A stretch of DNA of 34,409 nt from Ignavibacteriota bacterium (GTDB lineage Bacteria; Bacteroidota; Ignavibacteria; Tepidaquicellales; Tepidaquicellaceae), in the NCBI GenBank assembly GCA_020437545.1, contig JAGQWH010000020.1:1-34409 (forward strand). The letters are read 5' to 3'. The position numbers and the translations under genes were made by a program. The notes under the pieces were generated by a model that searched no databases, had not been told where the DNA came from, and saw nothing but the letters and a program-made list of their open reading frames with translations. Below, in pieces: positions 17,459 through 25,977 of this stretch (position 1 is the stretch's first letter; each line of letters begins with the position of its first letter).

Positions 17459-18796
17459 TTATTTTTGTAGTAATTTTTCAAGTTCAGCTTTTGCAATCTG
17501 ATAATCATATATTGCCTGCAGATATGTAAGTCTGGATTCGGAAAGACTTAACTCTGCAGCCTGTACATCTATTTGATTTATTACTCCCGCCTGATAACTT
17601 GCATTAGCCAGCTCCAGGGCTCTTTCTGCAAGAATTACCGTTTTTCTTCTTGATGATATTCTTTCTTTGGCATCTTCAAGAGCTATAATTGAACTCTCTG
17701 CACGAAGTTTCAATCCCTGCTTTAACTGTGCTAACTGTTCGTCATTTTTCTTTACTTCGATTTCTGATTGCTTTACTTTATAGGAATTTCTGAAGAGATT
17801 CAGATTCCAATCCAGACCTAGTCCTACAAACAAAGTATTTCCGAATCTGTAGTCCATTATAGGCTGTCCGTCATTTTCATTCGAGAACAAAGTGTACTGA
17901 GCAAAAACAGACAGCTTAGGGAGATAATTTGCTTTATCTACTTTAACAAGCTCCTTATTAATATTTTTAAGCACTTCGAGCTGCTTTATTTCAATGTTAT
18001 CCCTTGCAATATTTTCTATAATTTCATCTGTAGTAAGCATAATTTCAGTGCTGTCATAAGTAAGTTCACCCTGTACTTCTATGTCCTGCTGATCTTTCAA
18101 TCCTATTTCATTCAGTAATATTTTTCTGCTGATCTGATAATTTCTTTCTGCTTCAGATAACTGAGGATTTGAATTATCAAGTCTGACTTTTGCTCTTAAA
18201 TAATCAAACTCTGTAGCGGTTCCTATCTTGTATTTTTTTTCAACAGCTATAAAATTTTCCTCGGAATTTTTCTGAGTAAGTTTACTTATGTCAACAATTG
18301 ATTTTGCAAGCAATGAAGAATAATAAGCATCTTTGACTTTCTTTTTAACGTCTATTTCAGTTTTTGTAATATTCTGCTCCTGAGTCTGTTCATAATAATC
18401 CGCTATTCTGATCGCAGCAAACACGGGAGTTCCGAGTATGGGAAGTGATTCTCTTACATCAATCAGATTGGAAAAGGAAATATCAGAACCCACTTCAAAC
18501 TGCTGATCGCCAATGTTGAGAACCTGTTTTCTGATTGCCCGCTGAAATCTTGAATTTAAATTTATGGAAGGCAGCAAATTATCACTGTATACTTCAGACA
18601 CTCTTTCCTGCGCCTGTAATTTTTCCAGCTTTGCAGAAATTATAGAGGAATTATTCTTATATGCCAGATTAATTGCCTGCTCAACATTATTTATTGTCTT
18701 AACCTGCTGTGCCCGGATCTGTGATGAAGCGGTAATAAGCAATATTATAAATACCGGAATTCCAATGGCTTTTTTAAAAGAAAATTTTAATATCAT
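17459..18796 (-). CDS. TolC-family outer-membrane efflux channel
   Basis: The 445-residue protein has a signal peptide (hydrophobic 10-25, cleavage near IRAQ) and two repeated helical/strand halves typical of outer-membrane efflux proteins, with long coiled-coil helices around 135-210 and 335-440 and beta-forming segments such as FAQYTLFSNENDGQ. It completes the tripartite pump with the adjacent adaptor and permease. It begins 4 bases after the tetR stop, so tetR, tolC and the pump genes are almost certainly one message. A lipoprotein cysteine as in OprM is not present. Confidence 0.95.
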   Translation of the reverse strand: MILKFSFKKAIGIPVFIILLITASSQIRAQQVKTINNVEQAINLAYKNNSSIISAKLEKLQAQERVSEVYSDNLLPSINLNSRFQRAIRKQVLNIGDQQFEVGSDISFSNLIDVRESLPILGTPVFAAIRIADYYEQTQEQNITKTEIDVKKKVKDAYYSSLLAKSIVDISKLTQKNSEENFIAVEKKYKIGTATEFDYLRAKVRLDNSNPQLSEAERNYQISRKILLNEIGLKDQQDIEVQGELTYDSTEIMLTTDEIIENIARDNIEIKQLEVLKNINKELVKVDKANYLPKLSVFAQYTLFSNENDGQPIMDYRFGNTLFVGLGLDWNLNLFRNSYKVKQSEIEVKKNDEQLAQLKQGLKLRAESSIIALEDAKERISSRRKTVILAERALELANASYQAGVINQIDVQAAELSLSESRLTYLQAIYDYQIAKAELEKLLQK

Positions 18797-18800
18797 TTAA

Positions 18801-19481
18801 TTATAATTTAATTTCTTTAGCTAATAATACTTTTGTTTTTTTAAACTTTTCTTTTCCCCTTACGGTAAGTATCCCGTTTAGAAGCATTTCATATGTGATC
18901 TGAAAAGCATTCAGAATTGTAAACTTATTATTTATCAGAAAATCATGATTGACCACAGCTTTTAAAGAAGAATCAAAACTTGCAATTATGATCGGAGTCG
19001 GATAATTTTCTATCAGTTTTTCCCTCTTTCCCTGATCGAGTAATTTTGTAAATATCTTGTTGACCTGATCATTCTTCATTTCATCTATTTCTCTTTTTAT
19101 CGCAGGTGCATGTATAGTAAGATCCCTCACCCATTTATCACTTATATTCATTGTCATATTACTGTGCATATTCAGAAGTCTTACAAATTTTACTACGACA
19201 TCCTCATCTCCTTCTATAATCTCCACTATTTTGGATTTAATGATACAGGTTGTATCATTGCAAATCGCCCTGAGAAGTTCCTCTTTTGAAGGGAAATGCT
19301 TATATATGGTTTTCTTGCTTATATGAAGGTCTTTAGCGATCTCATCCATTGAAGTCTTATAAAATCCTTCTGCATGAAATTTTTTACGGGCATGGTCAAG
19401 TATCTTGCTGCGGTCTTTTTCGGTCTGATTTAATATATTCAAAGAAACTATTATCGTTTTATGAGTTTCCAAACTAAACAT
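18801..19481 (-). CDS. TetR/AcrR-family transcriptional regulator of the efflux operon
   Basis: The 226-residue protein has a typical TetR N-terminal DNA-binding domain: ILDHARKKFHAEGFYKTSMD leads into the helix-turn-helix IAKDLHISKKTIYKHFPSKEEL (about 48-69). The C-terminal ligand-binding half is helical and variable. The usual fold starts near residue 22, so a TTG at codon 14 is an alternative start. It is the first gene of the efflux operon and therefore probably represses its own transcription. An almost symmetrical sequence 49-67 bases upstream of its ATG is a candidate operator. Confidence 0.93.
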   Translation of the reverse strand: MFSLETHKTIIVSLNILNQTEKDRSKILDHARKKFHAEGFYKTSMDEIAKDLHISKKTIYKHFPSKEELLRAICNDTTCIIKSKIVEIIEGDEDVVVKFVRLLNMHSNMTMNISDKWVRDLTIHAPAIKREIDEMKNDQVNKIFTKLLDQGKREKLIENYPTPIIIASFDSSLKAVVNHDFLINNKFTILNAFQITYEMLLNGILTVRGKEKFKKTKVLLAKEIKL

Positions 19482-19529
19482 AATAAATTACAATTTCAAG
19501 TTATAGTTCAGGGGATTTATAAAAAATAA

Positions 19530-19548
19530 CGTTAAGTTAACATTAACG
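19530..19548. promoter_or_regulatory. Candidate TetR operator
   Basis: CGTTAA (19530-19535) and TTAACG (19543-19548) form perfect 6-bp arms around a 7-base centre that itself contains GTTAAC. The size (19 bp) and the position upstream of an autogenous tetR gene fit a TetR-family operator. Confidence 0.5.
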
Positions 19549-19703
19549 GGGCTGTTTACGGTAAGATAAGAAATGAGTTGCGATTATATCATTTAAAGGA
19601 AAACATTGAATATGGTTAATTTCGTAAAATTAATTAATCGTAAAAAGAGAAAAGATATCCCCCGGATTTCCATATCCGAAAGGTTTTATTAAACTACACA
19701 TTT

Positions 19704-19733
19704 AAAAAAATTCCGGAAATCATAGGACCGGAA
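19704..19733 (-). terminator. Probable terminator of the sulfur-transfer operon
   Basis: On the minus strand TTCCGG (19733-19728) pairs with CCGGAA (19716-19711) across a loop of about 11 bases and is followed by seven T. It lies about 20 bases after the DsrE-like stop. The stem is short but GC-rich. Confidence 0.6.
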
Positions 19734-19753
19734 ATGACATCAGGAATAAAGTT

Positions 19754-20236
19754 TTATGTGAAAATAATGCTTGCACCGGCTGACTCTTCATAAAACTGTC
19801 CGACAGTTATGACATCATCCACTTCTTCACAGAAATCTTCTTTCTTCAGATGGAACATATCAACTGTTGCTTTGCATGCAAATATTTTGCATCCCGCATC
19901 GTGGATCATTGTAATAAATTCCCTGGCCGGCGGTATATCAAGCTTTTCCATTTCCTTCATCATTTTGGAGGTTGCAAAAGCACTCATTCCGGGCAGAGCT
20001 CCTATTATTGTAGGGATATGCATTGCAGGGTTTCCTACAGTCGCTACATGAAGATGATCCATACTTTTATTTACGATTGCATCAAGACCAAAAAATGTAA
20101 AAAACAAATTTGCTTCTATTCCTTCCATCCTTGCTCCGTTAGCCATTATCAAACCGGGATATACTCCTTCGAGTGTTCCTTTGGAAATGATTATTGAAAC
20201 CTTCTTAATAGGTTCGTATTTTGTTTCTTCAGACAT
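19754..20236 (-). CDS. DsrE/DsrF/DsrH-like sulfurtransferase family protein
   Basis: This 160-residue protein matches the DsrE-like family: KKVSIIISKGTLEGVYPGLI at the start, an FFTFFGLDAI strand-helix unit, and the cysteine segment GCKIFACKATVDMF near the C-terminus. Cysteines are C116, C121 and C136; C121 is at the position of the persulfide-carrying cysteine of DsrE-type proteins. The long middle with many methionines (LPGMSAFATSKMMKEM) is usual for the DsrE3 subgroup. Members bind and hand on sulfane sulfur. It is the last gene of a three-gene unit, 22 bases after the DsrC/TusE gene, and the partner is presumably that protein. Confidence 0.9.
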   Translation of the reverse strand: MSEETKYEPIKKVSIIISKGTLEGVYPGLIMANGARMEGIEANLFFTFFGLDAIVNKSMDHLHVATVGNPAMHIPTIIGALPGMSAFATSKMMKEMEKLDIPPAREFITMIHDAGCKIFACKATVDMFHLKKEDFCEEVDDVITVGQFYEESAGASIIFT

Positions 20237-20258
20237 AATTTTCTATTTAAATTTTTTT

Positions 20259-20576
20259 TTAAACACACCCTTTGGGTTTTGGTATACCGCCTATCCTGGC
20301 TGCCTTTTTTGCAGGTCCTTTTGGGAACAAAGCGTATAACTCTTTTGTCCCAACTCCGCTTTCCTTTGTAAGACGTCTGACAGTCGGTCCGTCTCCTTTT
20401 TCTATAAATTCCTTTCTCATGAAATTTATTACCAGCCAGTGTCTGTCCGTCAACTCAGGGATGCCTTCTGTTCTTGCAATCTCTTTTGCAATATCTTCAT
20501 TCCAGTCATCGAGATTAACTAAATTTCCATCTGCGTCAACTTCAATTTGTTTTCCTAAAAGATCTATTGTTGCCAT
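20259..20576 (-). CDS. TusE/DsrC-family sulfur relay protein with a single C-terminal cysteine
   Basis: This is a 105-residue DsrC-fold protein. The recognisable pieces are DDWNEDIAKEIA, LTDRHWLVINFMRKEF, GPTVRRLTKE and a flexible C-terminal arm ending GIPKPKGCV. The penultimate cysteine C104 is the CysA that carries persulfide. The second cysteine of true DsrC, 11 residues earlier, is alanine here (A93), so the CysA-CysB trisulfide chemistry with dissimilatory sulfite reductase is not possible. This points to a TusE-like or other one-cysteine relay role. It sits between the SQR-like and DsrE-like genes with short gaps of 30 and 22 bases. Confidence 0.94.
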   Translation of the reverse strand: MATIDLLGKQIEVDADGNLVNLDDWNEDIAKEIARTEGIPELTDRHWLVINFMRKEFIEKGDGPTVRRLTKESGVGTKELYALFPKGPAKKAARIGGIPKPKGCV

Positions 20577-20606
20577 ACATTTATTATTATTGTTTTTTAA
20601 TAAAAA

Positions 20607-21851
20607 TTATTCTTTTTCTTCATCAATTTGTTTTCCCGTCATGGTCATTTCGTTGCTTACAGGAAGTTCTCTTCCTTTAAGAAGAAGATTCCAGTAAGTC
20701 CATTTGAACAATAATTTGCCGAAATGATTCATACGGGTTTCCTGTAACAGTTTAAAAGGTCCTATTACAGGTAAAGGATAACTTCCTTTCAGCGGCTCGG
20801 TCTCATAGTTAAAATCAATAAGTAAAGCTTTACCGAAACCTGATTCTATAAAACAATTGGCATGACCGTCAAATTTTGCTTTCATTTCTTTTCCGTTTAT
20901 AAGACTCATAATATTCTCAAATAAAACCTCTGACTGGAAATGTACTACCGAACCTGCTTTAGAGCTCGGAAGATCTGTAGCATCTCCAATTACAAAAATG
21001 TTTTCATAATCTTTTGATTGAAGAGTATATTTATCTGTCGGAATGAAATTTAACTCATCACCCATTCCGCTTCTTTCTATACAACTGTTTCCTTTATTAG
21101 TTGGCACAGTGACAAGACAATCAAAAGGTACTTCCATTTCATCCCAAGATATAATTTTTTTGTTTTCATTATCAACTCTGCCTGTACTGAAATCAACGGT
21201 AGTTTTAATATTTTTTTCGGTCAGATAATCAGCCATTACTTCAGCGCATTTTTCTTTGGTAAATGCTGAAGATAACGGGGTAACAAAATGTATTTCAACT
21301 TTATCCCGCATTTTTTTCTCAGTAAAATACCAGTCCGCCAGAAATGCGAATTCGAGCGGGGCTACAGGACACTTTATCGGAAATTCAGTTATGTTTATAA
21401 CAAGCTTGCCGCCTTCCCATTTTTCAAAAAACCAGGCAAGATTCATAGCACCTTCTATTGTATAAAAATCAAAGATACAATTATACCAGAGATCTCCTTT
21501 TAGTCCTTCAGTTTCTTCGGGAGCTATCTCGGATCCTGTTGCAATTATCAGATAATCATATATAAGCTCTGTTCCTTCCTTTAGATATACTTTGTTTTCC
21601 TTTGGGACGATTTTATCGATCTCTTCCATTATTACATTTACATTCTTAGGGAAAAAATCTCTTTTAGGTCTTATGACATCTTCTTCCTTATAAATTCCAA
21701 AAGGAATAAAAAGAAATCCGGGCTGATAAAAATGAGTTTCTATATGATCAACAATTGTTATTTCCCATTCCATAGGATCAAGAGCTTTATGAAATTTATT
21801 AAGCATCATAGTACCGCCTGTCCCGGCTCCCAGTATTAAAAGTTTTTTCAT
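20607..21851 (-). CDS. Sulfide:quinone oxidoreductase-like FAD-dependent protein
   Basis: The 414-residue flavoprotein starts with a Rossmann dinucleotide motif (LLILGAGTGGTMMLNK) and has a second FAD contact at VIGDATDLPSSKAGS (about 287-301). Three cysteines lie where SQR redox cysteines are expected: C125 (WYNCIF), C161 (IKCPVAPLEFAF) and C333 (HANCFIESG). The PFKLL...WTYWNLLLKGR end resembles the amphipathic membrane-binding tail of SQR. It likely oxidises sulfide or persulfide and passes electrons to quinone. It is first in an operon with DsrC/TusE- and DsrE-like genes, so the sulfane sulfur produced may be handed to them. A related pyridine-nucleotide oxidoreductase role is the alternative. 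Confidence 0.85.
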   Translation of the reverse strand: MKKLLILGAGTGGTMMLNKFHKALDPMEWEITIVDHIETHFYQPGFLFIPFGIYKEEDVIRPKRDFFPKNVNVIMEEIDKIVPKENKVYLKEGTELIYDYLIIATGSEIAPEETEGLKGDLWYNCIFDFYTIEGAMNLAWFFEKWEGGKLVINITEFPIKCPVAPLEFAFLADWYFTEKKMRDKVEIHFVTPLSSAFTKEKCAEVMADYLTEKNIKTTVDFSTGRVDNENKKIISWDEMEVPFDCLVTVPTNKGNSCIERSGMGDELNFIPTDKYTLQSKDYENIFVIGDATDLPSSKAGSVVHFQSEVLFENIMSLINGKEMKAKFDGHANCFIESGFGKALLIDFNYETEPLKGSYPLPVIGPFKLLQETRMNHFGKLLFKWTYWNLLLKGRELPVSNEMTMTGKQIDEEKE

Positions 21852-21985
21852 TTTAAATAAATTATTCTGAAATTTTATCTCTGATTTATATCAAATTACC
21901 AATATGTATATTTAAAAAATATGACATTTCTGATTGACTTATCAATATTTAATTTAAATTAAATTATCTTATTTTTCATTATGCA

Positions 21986-22020
21986 ACAAAAAAAACCGTG
22001 AGATAATTCATCTCACGGTT
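21986..22020 (-). terminator. Terminator of the T9SS-exported BNR protein gene
   Basis: On the minus strand AACCGTGAGAT (22020-22010) pairs perfectly with ATCTCACGGTT (22004-21994) around a 5-base loop and is followed by eight T. It lies about 45 bases past the stop. Confidence 0.93.
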
Positions 22021-22065
22021 AATTTTCTGATTTACAAAAATGTAAAGAAAATAAGAATTTACAAA

Positions 22066-24069
22066 TTACTTAAGCAGAATCATTTGTTTTGTATCAGTAA
22101 AGTCATCTGTCTCGAGTCTGTAATAATAAACTCCTGATGGCAGATCTGATGCTACAAATTCTACTGAATGGTTACCTGCATTCTGAACTCCTCTTTCCAT
22201 TGTCTGAATAAGACTACCCTTAGCATCAAAGATTTTCATTGATACATTGGTTTTATTTTTCAGAATATAATCTATCTTGGTAGTTGGATTAAATGGATTC
22301 GGGTAGTTCTGAAGAAGGAAATAAGCAGATGGAATTTCATTAACACCTTCGACTCCTACCAGTCCCACATTAAGTGATACAGTTCTGATATGAACCGGTG
22401 TACCATTGGATCCTGTGCTCTTTAAAGTTACAGTATAAGCGCCGGCAGTTGTACCAGGAGCAGCATTGACTCTTACTAGTAATGAATCAGGATAATTACT
22501 TAAAGTATTTCCGTTTGGGAAAGATACAGTTAAAGCTCCTGAAGCAGGTGTCGGAGTAACAGTTCCGGAAAATGTAACTACATCAGTAAATAATTTTACA
22601 GACGGAATTATTGCATTAAAAGTAGTGAAATTGCTGTTATTAATATTTATAGTTGCAGGATTAACTTTGAATGCATAGTCAGGGAAGTAAGCACCAATAT
22701 TCTGATATGAATTAGATCTTCCGTCATACCATACAGAAAAAGATGTTTTAGTATTTGCTGTCATTCCGTCATAGTCACCTCTGTAACAGTTAGTATTCGG
22801 TGAACATGCAGGAGATGGATAAGTCCATGACTGTGTTGTAAGTTTTTGATTAGGAGCAAAAGTTGCACCTCCGTCATCAGTGTATGTTGCATATACATTC
22901 ACTGCATAGGTAGCAGGATTTTCTCTTGTATCATACCATTTTATATAGAGACGTCCTGTTTCTTTTTCACACCAGATTGCAGGAAACCACTGATCACTTA
23001 ATTCAGGATTTGCATTATCATTAACAGTAATCCTTGGTGACCATGTTGCTCCCTGATCATCAGAATATTGTAATATTATATCCGGTTTATTTCCATTTCC
23101 GACAGGTTCATTTGAAGCATATACCAGATAAAATCTTCCTCTGTGCGGACCGTAACTGTTATCCATTGCGATCATAGGATATGGTCTTGTTCGTCCGTTG
23201 TTGATTACAAGTCTTCCGGCAGAATTCAATGTACCCACATAACCTGCGACTGTCAAACTGGACATTTGTGAAAAAGTAGTTCCGCCGTCTGTAGATCTGT
23301 GAAATGTATAAGTAACATTGGAAGATGTTCCGGTATTAGTAACATACATTACACAACCGCCTTGTACAGGACCGTTAGGTCCAACTGCGATCATAACACC
23401 CGGAATAGTATTGCTGGAAGCATATGTCTGAGACCATGTTAAACCGCCGTCAGTGCTTCTGGAAAAATTACCCGGTGTAATAGCAGCATATAAATAATTT
23501 GAATAAGGACCGTTTGTCTGATCAGCTGCCATGGTGTTTCTGTCATTACCTGATACAGTCAGAATTGGCGGACCGTATGTTGCACCACCGTTAGTTGAAT
23601 TGTAGACATACTGTCCAGTAACACCTGAGCCATAGTGAAGCACACCAAGACTGTCAAAGGCTGACCATGGATCACAGCAAATATTGGAAACATAATTCGG
23701 ATTACTGTTAATCCAGTCATGTCCATTAATTGTGTAATAAGCATTCTGTCCTACACCACCGTTTACGCCAAACTGCATATTCTGCGGATTTCTTGGATTT
23801 GAAACAAGCATTTGTTCAGCAAAATCAACACCGATCTGAAAGTTATCATAACCTTCAGCATCAGTAATAATATCAAAATTATCACTCTTATTAATGACAT
23901 GTTGATATGCCTCTCTAGTAGGTCTGTCGATCAACGGATCACTTTCGTCATAATTAAAACGACTATCTTCTCCCTGACCCTGAAATATCTCTACACCTAC
24001 TACTGACAGAATTAACAGAATTAAAAAGCCTGTTAAACTGCCTTTAAAAAATTTGTTGGATTTTTTCAT
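22066..24069 (-). CDS. Secreted BNR/Asp-box repeat protein with T9SS type A sorting domain
   Basis: The 667-residue protein has a Sec signal peptide (hydrophobic 10-26). Its body is a six-bladed-propeller-like region with Asp-box motifs: STNGGATYG, STDGGLTWS, STDGGTTFS, SDDQGATWS and TDDGGATF, as in sialidase/BNR-fold proteins. An Ig-like segment follows (about 480-580). The C-terminal 80 residues form a type IX secretion sorting domain starting NYPNPFNPTTKIDYIL and ending LPSGVYYYRLETDDFTDT with a KQMILLK tail. This signal directs export across the outer membrane and attachment. No sialidase active-site set (Arg triad) is apparent to me, so enzyme activity is not implied. It is transcribed alone. 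Confidence 0.93.
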   Translation of the reverse strand: MKKSNKFFKGSLTGFLILLILSVVGVEIFQGQGEDSRFNYDESDPLIDRPTREAYQHVINKSDNFDIITDAEGYDNFQIGVDFAEQMLVSNPRNPQNMQFGVNGGVGQNAYYTINGHDWINSNPNYVSNICCDPWSAFDSLGVLHYGSGVTGQYVYNSTNGGATYGPPILTVSGNDRNTMAADQTNGPYSNYLYAAITPGNFSRSTDGGLTWSQTYASSNTIPGVMIAVGPNGPVQGGCVMYVTNTGTSSNVTYTFHRSTDGGTTFSQMSSLTVAGYVGTLNSAGRLVINNGRTRPYPMIAMDNSYGPHRGRFYLVYASNEPVGNGNKPDIILQYSDDQGATWSPRITVNDNANPELSDQWFPAIWCEKETGRLYIKWYDTRENPATYAVNVYATYTDDGGATFAPNQKLTTQSWTYPSPACSPNTNCYRGDYDGMTANTKTSFSVWYDGRSNSYQNIGAYFPDYAFKVNPATININNSNFTTFNAIIPSVKLFTDVVTFSGTVTPTPASGALTVSFPNGNTLSNYPDSLLVRVNAAPGTTAGAYTVTLKSTGSNGTPVHIRTVSLNVGLVGVEGVNEIPSAYFLLQNYPNPFNPTTKIDYILKNKTNVSMKIFDAKGSLIQTMERGVQNAGNHSVEFVASDLPSGVYYYRLETDDFTDTKQMILLK

Positions 24070-24139
24070 CGGATATTTATTTAGTTAATAAATTTTTGCT
24101 GGAAAGTTTAATATATACTTATTATAAAAGTATTTCAAA

Positions 24140-25399
24140 CTAAAAAATCAGTTTAATGTTAAGTAATTCTCTTCTCAGTATTTCTAACGCCCGCTGGGAT
24201 GCGCGCTCAATATTTCTTTGTCTTTCTTCACCGAATAAAAAACTCATCGCGAATGTTTTCTCATTTGAAGAAAAACCAATCCATACCAGTCCAACGGGTT
24301 TCTTGTCAGTGCCTCCGGATGGTCCGGCTATTCCCGTTGTGGATATTGAATAATCTGTCTTCATTATTTCTCTTACTCCTACAGCCATTTCGATTGCGGT
24401 CTCTTCACTTACTGCACCGTACTTACTTAAAGTTCCTTCCTTGATATTTAAAAGCTTGATCTTTTCAATATTCGAATATACGCAAACACCTCCGATATAA
24501 TATTCTGAACTTCCCGGAACGCTTACTATTCTTGAAGATATTTTACCTCCTGTGCAGGATTCTGCAACAGACAATGTCTTTTTTCTTTCTCTGAGGATTC
24601 TGCCTATAACTGTTTCCAGATCATCATCATTCTCGCCAAATATATAATCCTGAATTTTTGACCGGATAATCTTTTCAATTGCTGAGATCTTTTTTTCAGC
24701 ATCTGAAATGGAATTCCCTTCTGCATTGATACGAAGTCTGACTCCGGTAGCTGAAGGCAGGAACGCAAGTTTACTGTTTCCAATGAATTCTTTCACATTA
24801 CCGAGCATTTCGTTTAAAGATGATTCACCCGAACCTGTAGTTAAAAGTGTTTTGTGGAGAAATACTTTTTCAAATTTCTTTTCAAATTTCTTTTTAAGCA
24901 ATGGGATGATCTCATTATTAATCAGATCTTTCATTTCAAAAGGAACTCCCGGTATCGCAATTATAATTTTTTCATTTAAATCAAACATTAACCCGGGGGC
25001 AGTGCCATTAGCATTCCATATAACCTTTGACTTGGAAGGAACAAGCGCCTGTGCAATATTAACTTCCGGCATATTAATATTTCTCGAACTGAAAATATTC
25101 TTTACATGCTCGAGTACTTTATTATCAGTTTCGAGCCGGTCATTAAAAAATTTTACAAGTGTTGGTTTTGTAATATCATCATGAGTAGGTCCGAGTCCTC
25201 CTGTAATTATTGTTATATCATAATTTTCAGTGGAATCTTTTAATTCATCAAGAAGTATTTGTTCTTCATCTCCGATTACAACTGTTCTGTCAACAGGAAA
25301 ACCTGCAGAAAATAATTTTTCACCAATATAAGCAGCATTGGTATTTATGATCTGACCAATTAGTATCTCATCACCTATTGAAATTATTTTGGATTTCAC
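24140..25399 (-). CDS. cinA: CinA-family protein (nicotinamide-nucleotide amidase)
   Basis: The 419-residue protein joins two domains. The N-terminal MoaB/MogA-like domain has ISIGDEILIGQIINTNAAYI and ITGGLGPTHDDIT, now linked to ADP-ribose pyrophosphatase activity. The C-terminal PncC amidase domain has VAESCTGGKISSRI with the catalytic serine, a GAVSEETA helix and STTGIAGPSGGT. It recycles nicotinamide mononucleotide in NAD salvage; the competence link in the name comes from Gram-positive bacteria. It follows pgsA and pgpA by 55 bases, on the same strand. Confidence 0.95.
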   Translation of the reverse strand: MKSKIISIGDEILIGQIINTNAAYIGEKLFSAGFPVDRTVVIGDEEQILLDELKDSTENYDITIITGGLGPTHDDITKPTLVKFFNDRLETDNKVLEHVKNIFSSRNINMPEVNIAQALVPSKSKVIWNANGTAPGLMFDLNEKIIIAIPGVPFEMKDLINNEIIPLLKKKFEKKFEKVFLHKTLLTTGSGESSLNEMLGNVKEFIGNSKLAFLPSATGVRLRINAEGNSISDAEKKISAIEKIIRSKIQDYIFGENDDDLETVIGRILRERKKTLSVAESCTGGKISSRIVSVPGSSEYYIGGVCVYSNIEKIKLLNIKEGTLSKYGAVSEETAIEMAVGVREIMKTDYSISTTGIAGPSGGTDKKPVGLVWIGFSSNEKTFAMSFLFGEERQRNIERASQRALEILRRELLNIKLIF

Positions 25400-25454
25400 A
25401 ATTATACAATATTATATTTTTTAAAAGCCTGAATCATGAATATTTCTTAATATC

Positions 25455-25976
25455 TTAATTTATTATATACTGAAATAACCTGTATGAAGCATATGAGGAA
25501 ATTCCGGCATATACACCCGCTATCACATCATCCATCATAATTCCGAATCCGGAATTCAATTCATCAAAATATTTAGCTGGCTGTATCTTTGTAATATCAA
25601 AAAACCTGAAAGCAAAAAAACAGATAACTAATCCGGTAAGGTCAGGTGAATTTCCGTTAAATAAAATAAAAATCAAAACTGTCAGCCACATCCCTACTGC
25701 TTCATCAATAACAACCTCTGAAGGATCCTCCCCGAATCTTTTCATCATCTTATCCGAGGTAAAAATTCCTGCTGCAAAACAAACAATAATTAGAATAAAT
25801 AAAATTAACGGATTCAAAAACACGGCTGTAAAAAAAATTATCATTGCAAATGCGCTTGCGACAGTTCCGCTTGCTTTTGGGGAATAGCCTGTATAAAAAA
25901 AACTGGAAAAGAGGTTGGTAAAAAAATCAATTTTTACATTTTCATCCGCGATTTTTCTTTCTTTGTTTAATCTCAA
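25455..25976 (-). CDS. pgpA: Phosphatidylglycerophosphatase A
   Basis: This 173-residue membrane protein has the PgpA pattern: a SSFFYTGYSPKASGTVASAF start, then DPSEVVIDEAVGMWLTVL with the acidic catalytic residues, and several hydrophobic helices. A second conserved stretch is RFFDITKIQPAKYFDEL followed by GFGIMMDDVIAGVYA. It removes the terminal phosphate of phosphatidylglycerophosphate to give phosphatidylglycerol. It begins one base after the pgsA stop, so the two consecutive steps of the pathway are coded by coupled genes. Confidence 0.95.
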   Translation of the reverse strand: MRLNKERKIADENVKIDFFTNLFSSFFYTGYSPKASGTVASAFAMIIFFTAVFLNPLILFILIIVCFAAGIFTSDKMMKRFGEDPSEVVIDEAVGMWLTVLIFILFNGNSPDLTGLVICFFAFRFFDITKIQPAKYFDELNSGFGIMMDDVIAGVYAGISSYASYRLFQYIIN

Positions 25977-25977
25977 A

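Noticed and set aside
17425-17508. Upstream ATG of the efflux adaptor at 17508
   Set aside because: It would overlap tolC and put 28 residues ahead of a normal lipoprotein signal peptide.
20259-21851. Dissimilatory sulfite reductase system
   Set aside because: No dsrAB or membrane complex is present, and the DsrC-like protein lacks the second cysteine.
21934-21945. FNR/CRP-type box upstream of the SQR-like gene (TTGACTTATCAA)
   Set aside because: The half-sites are spaced by four bases instead of six; the surrounding sequence is AT-rich with chance palindromes.
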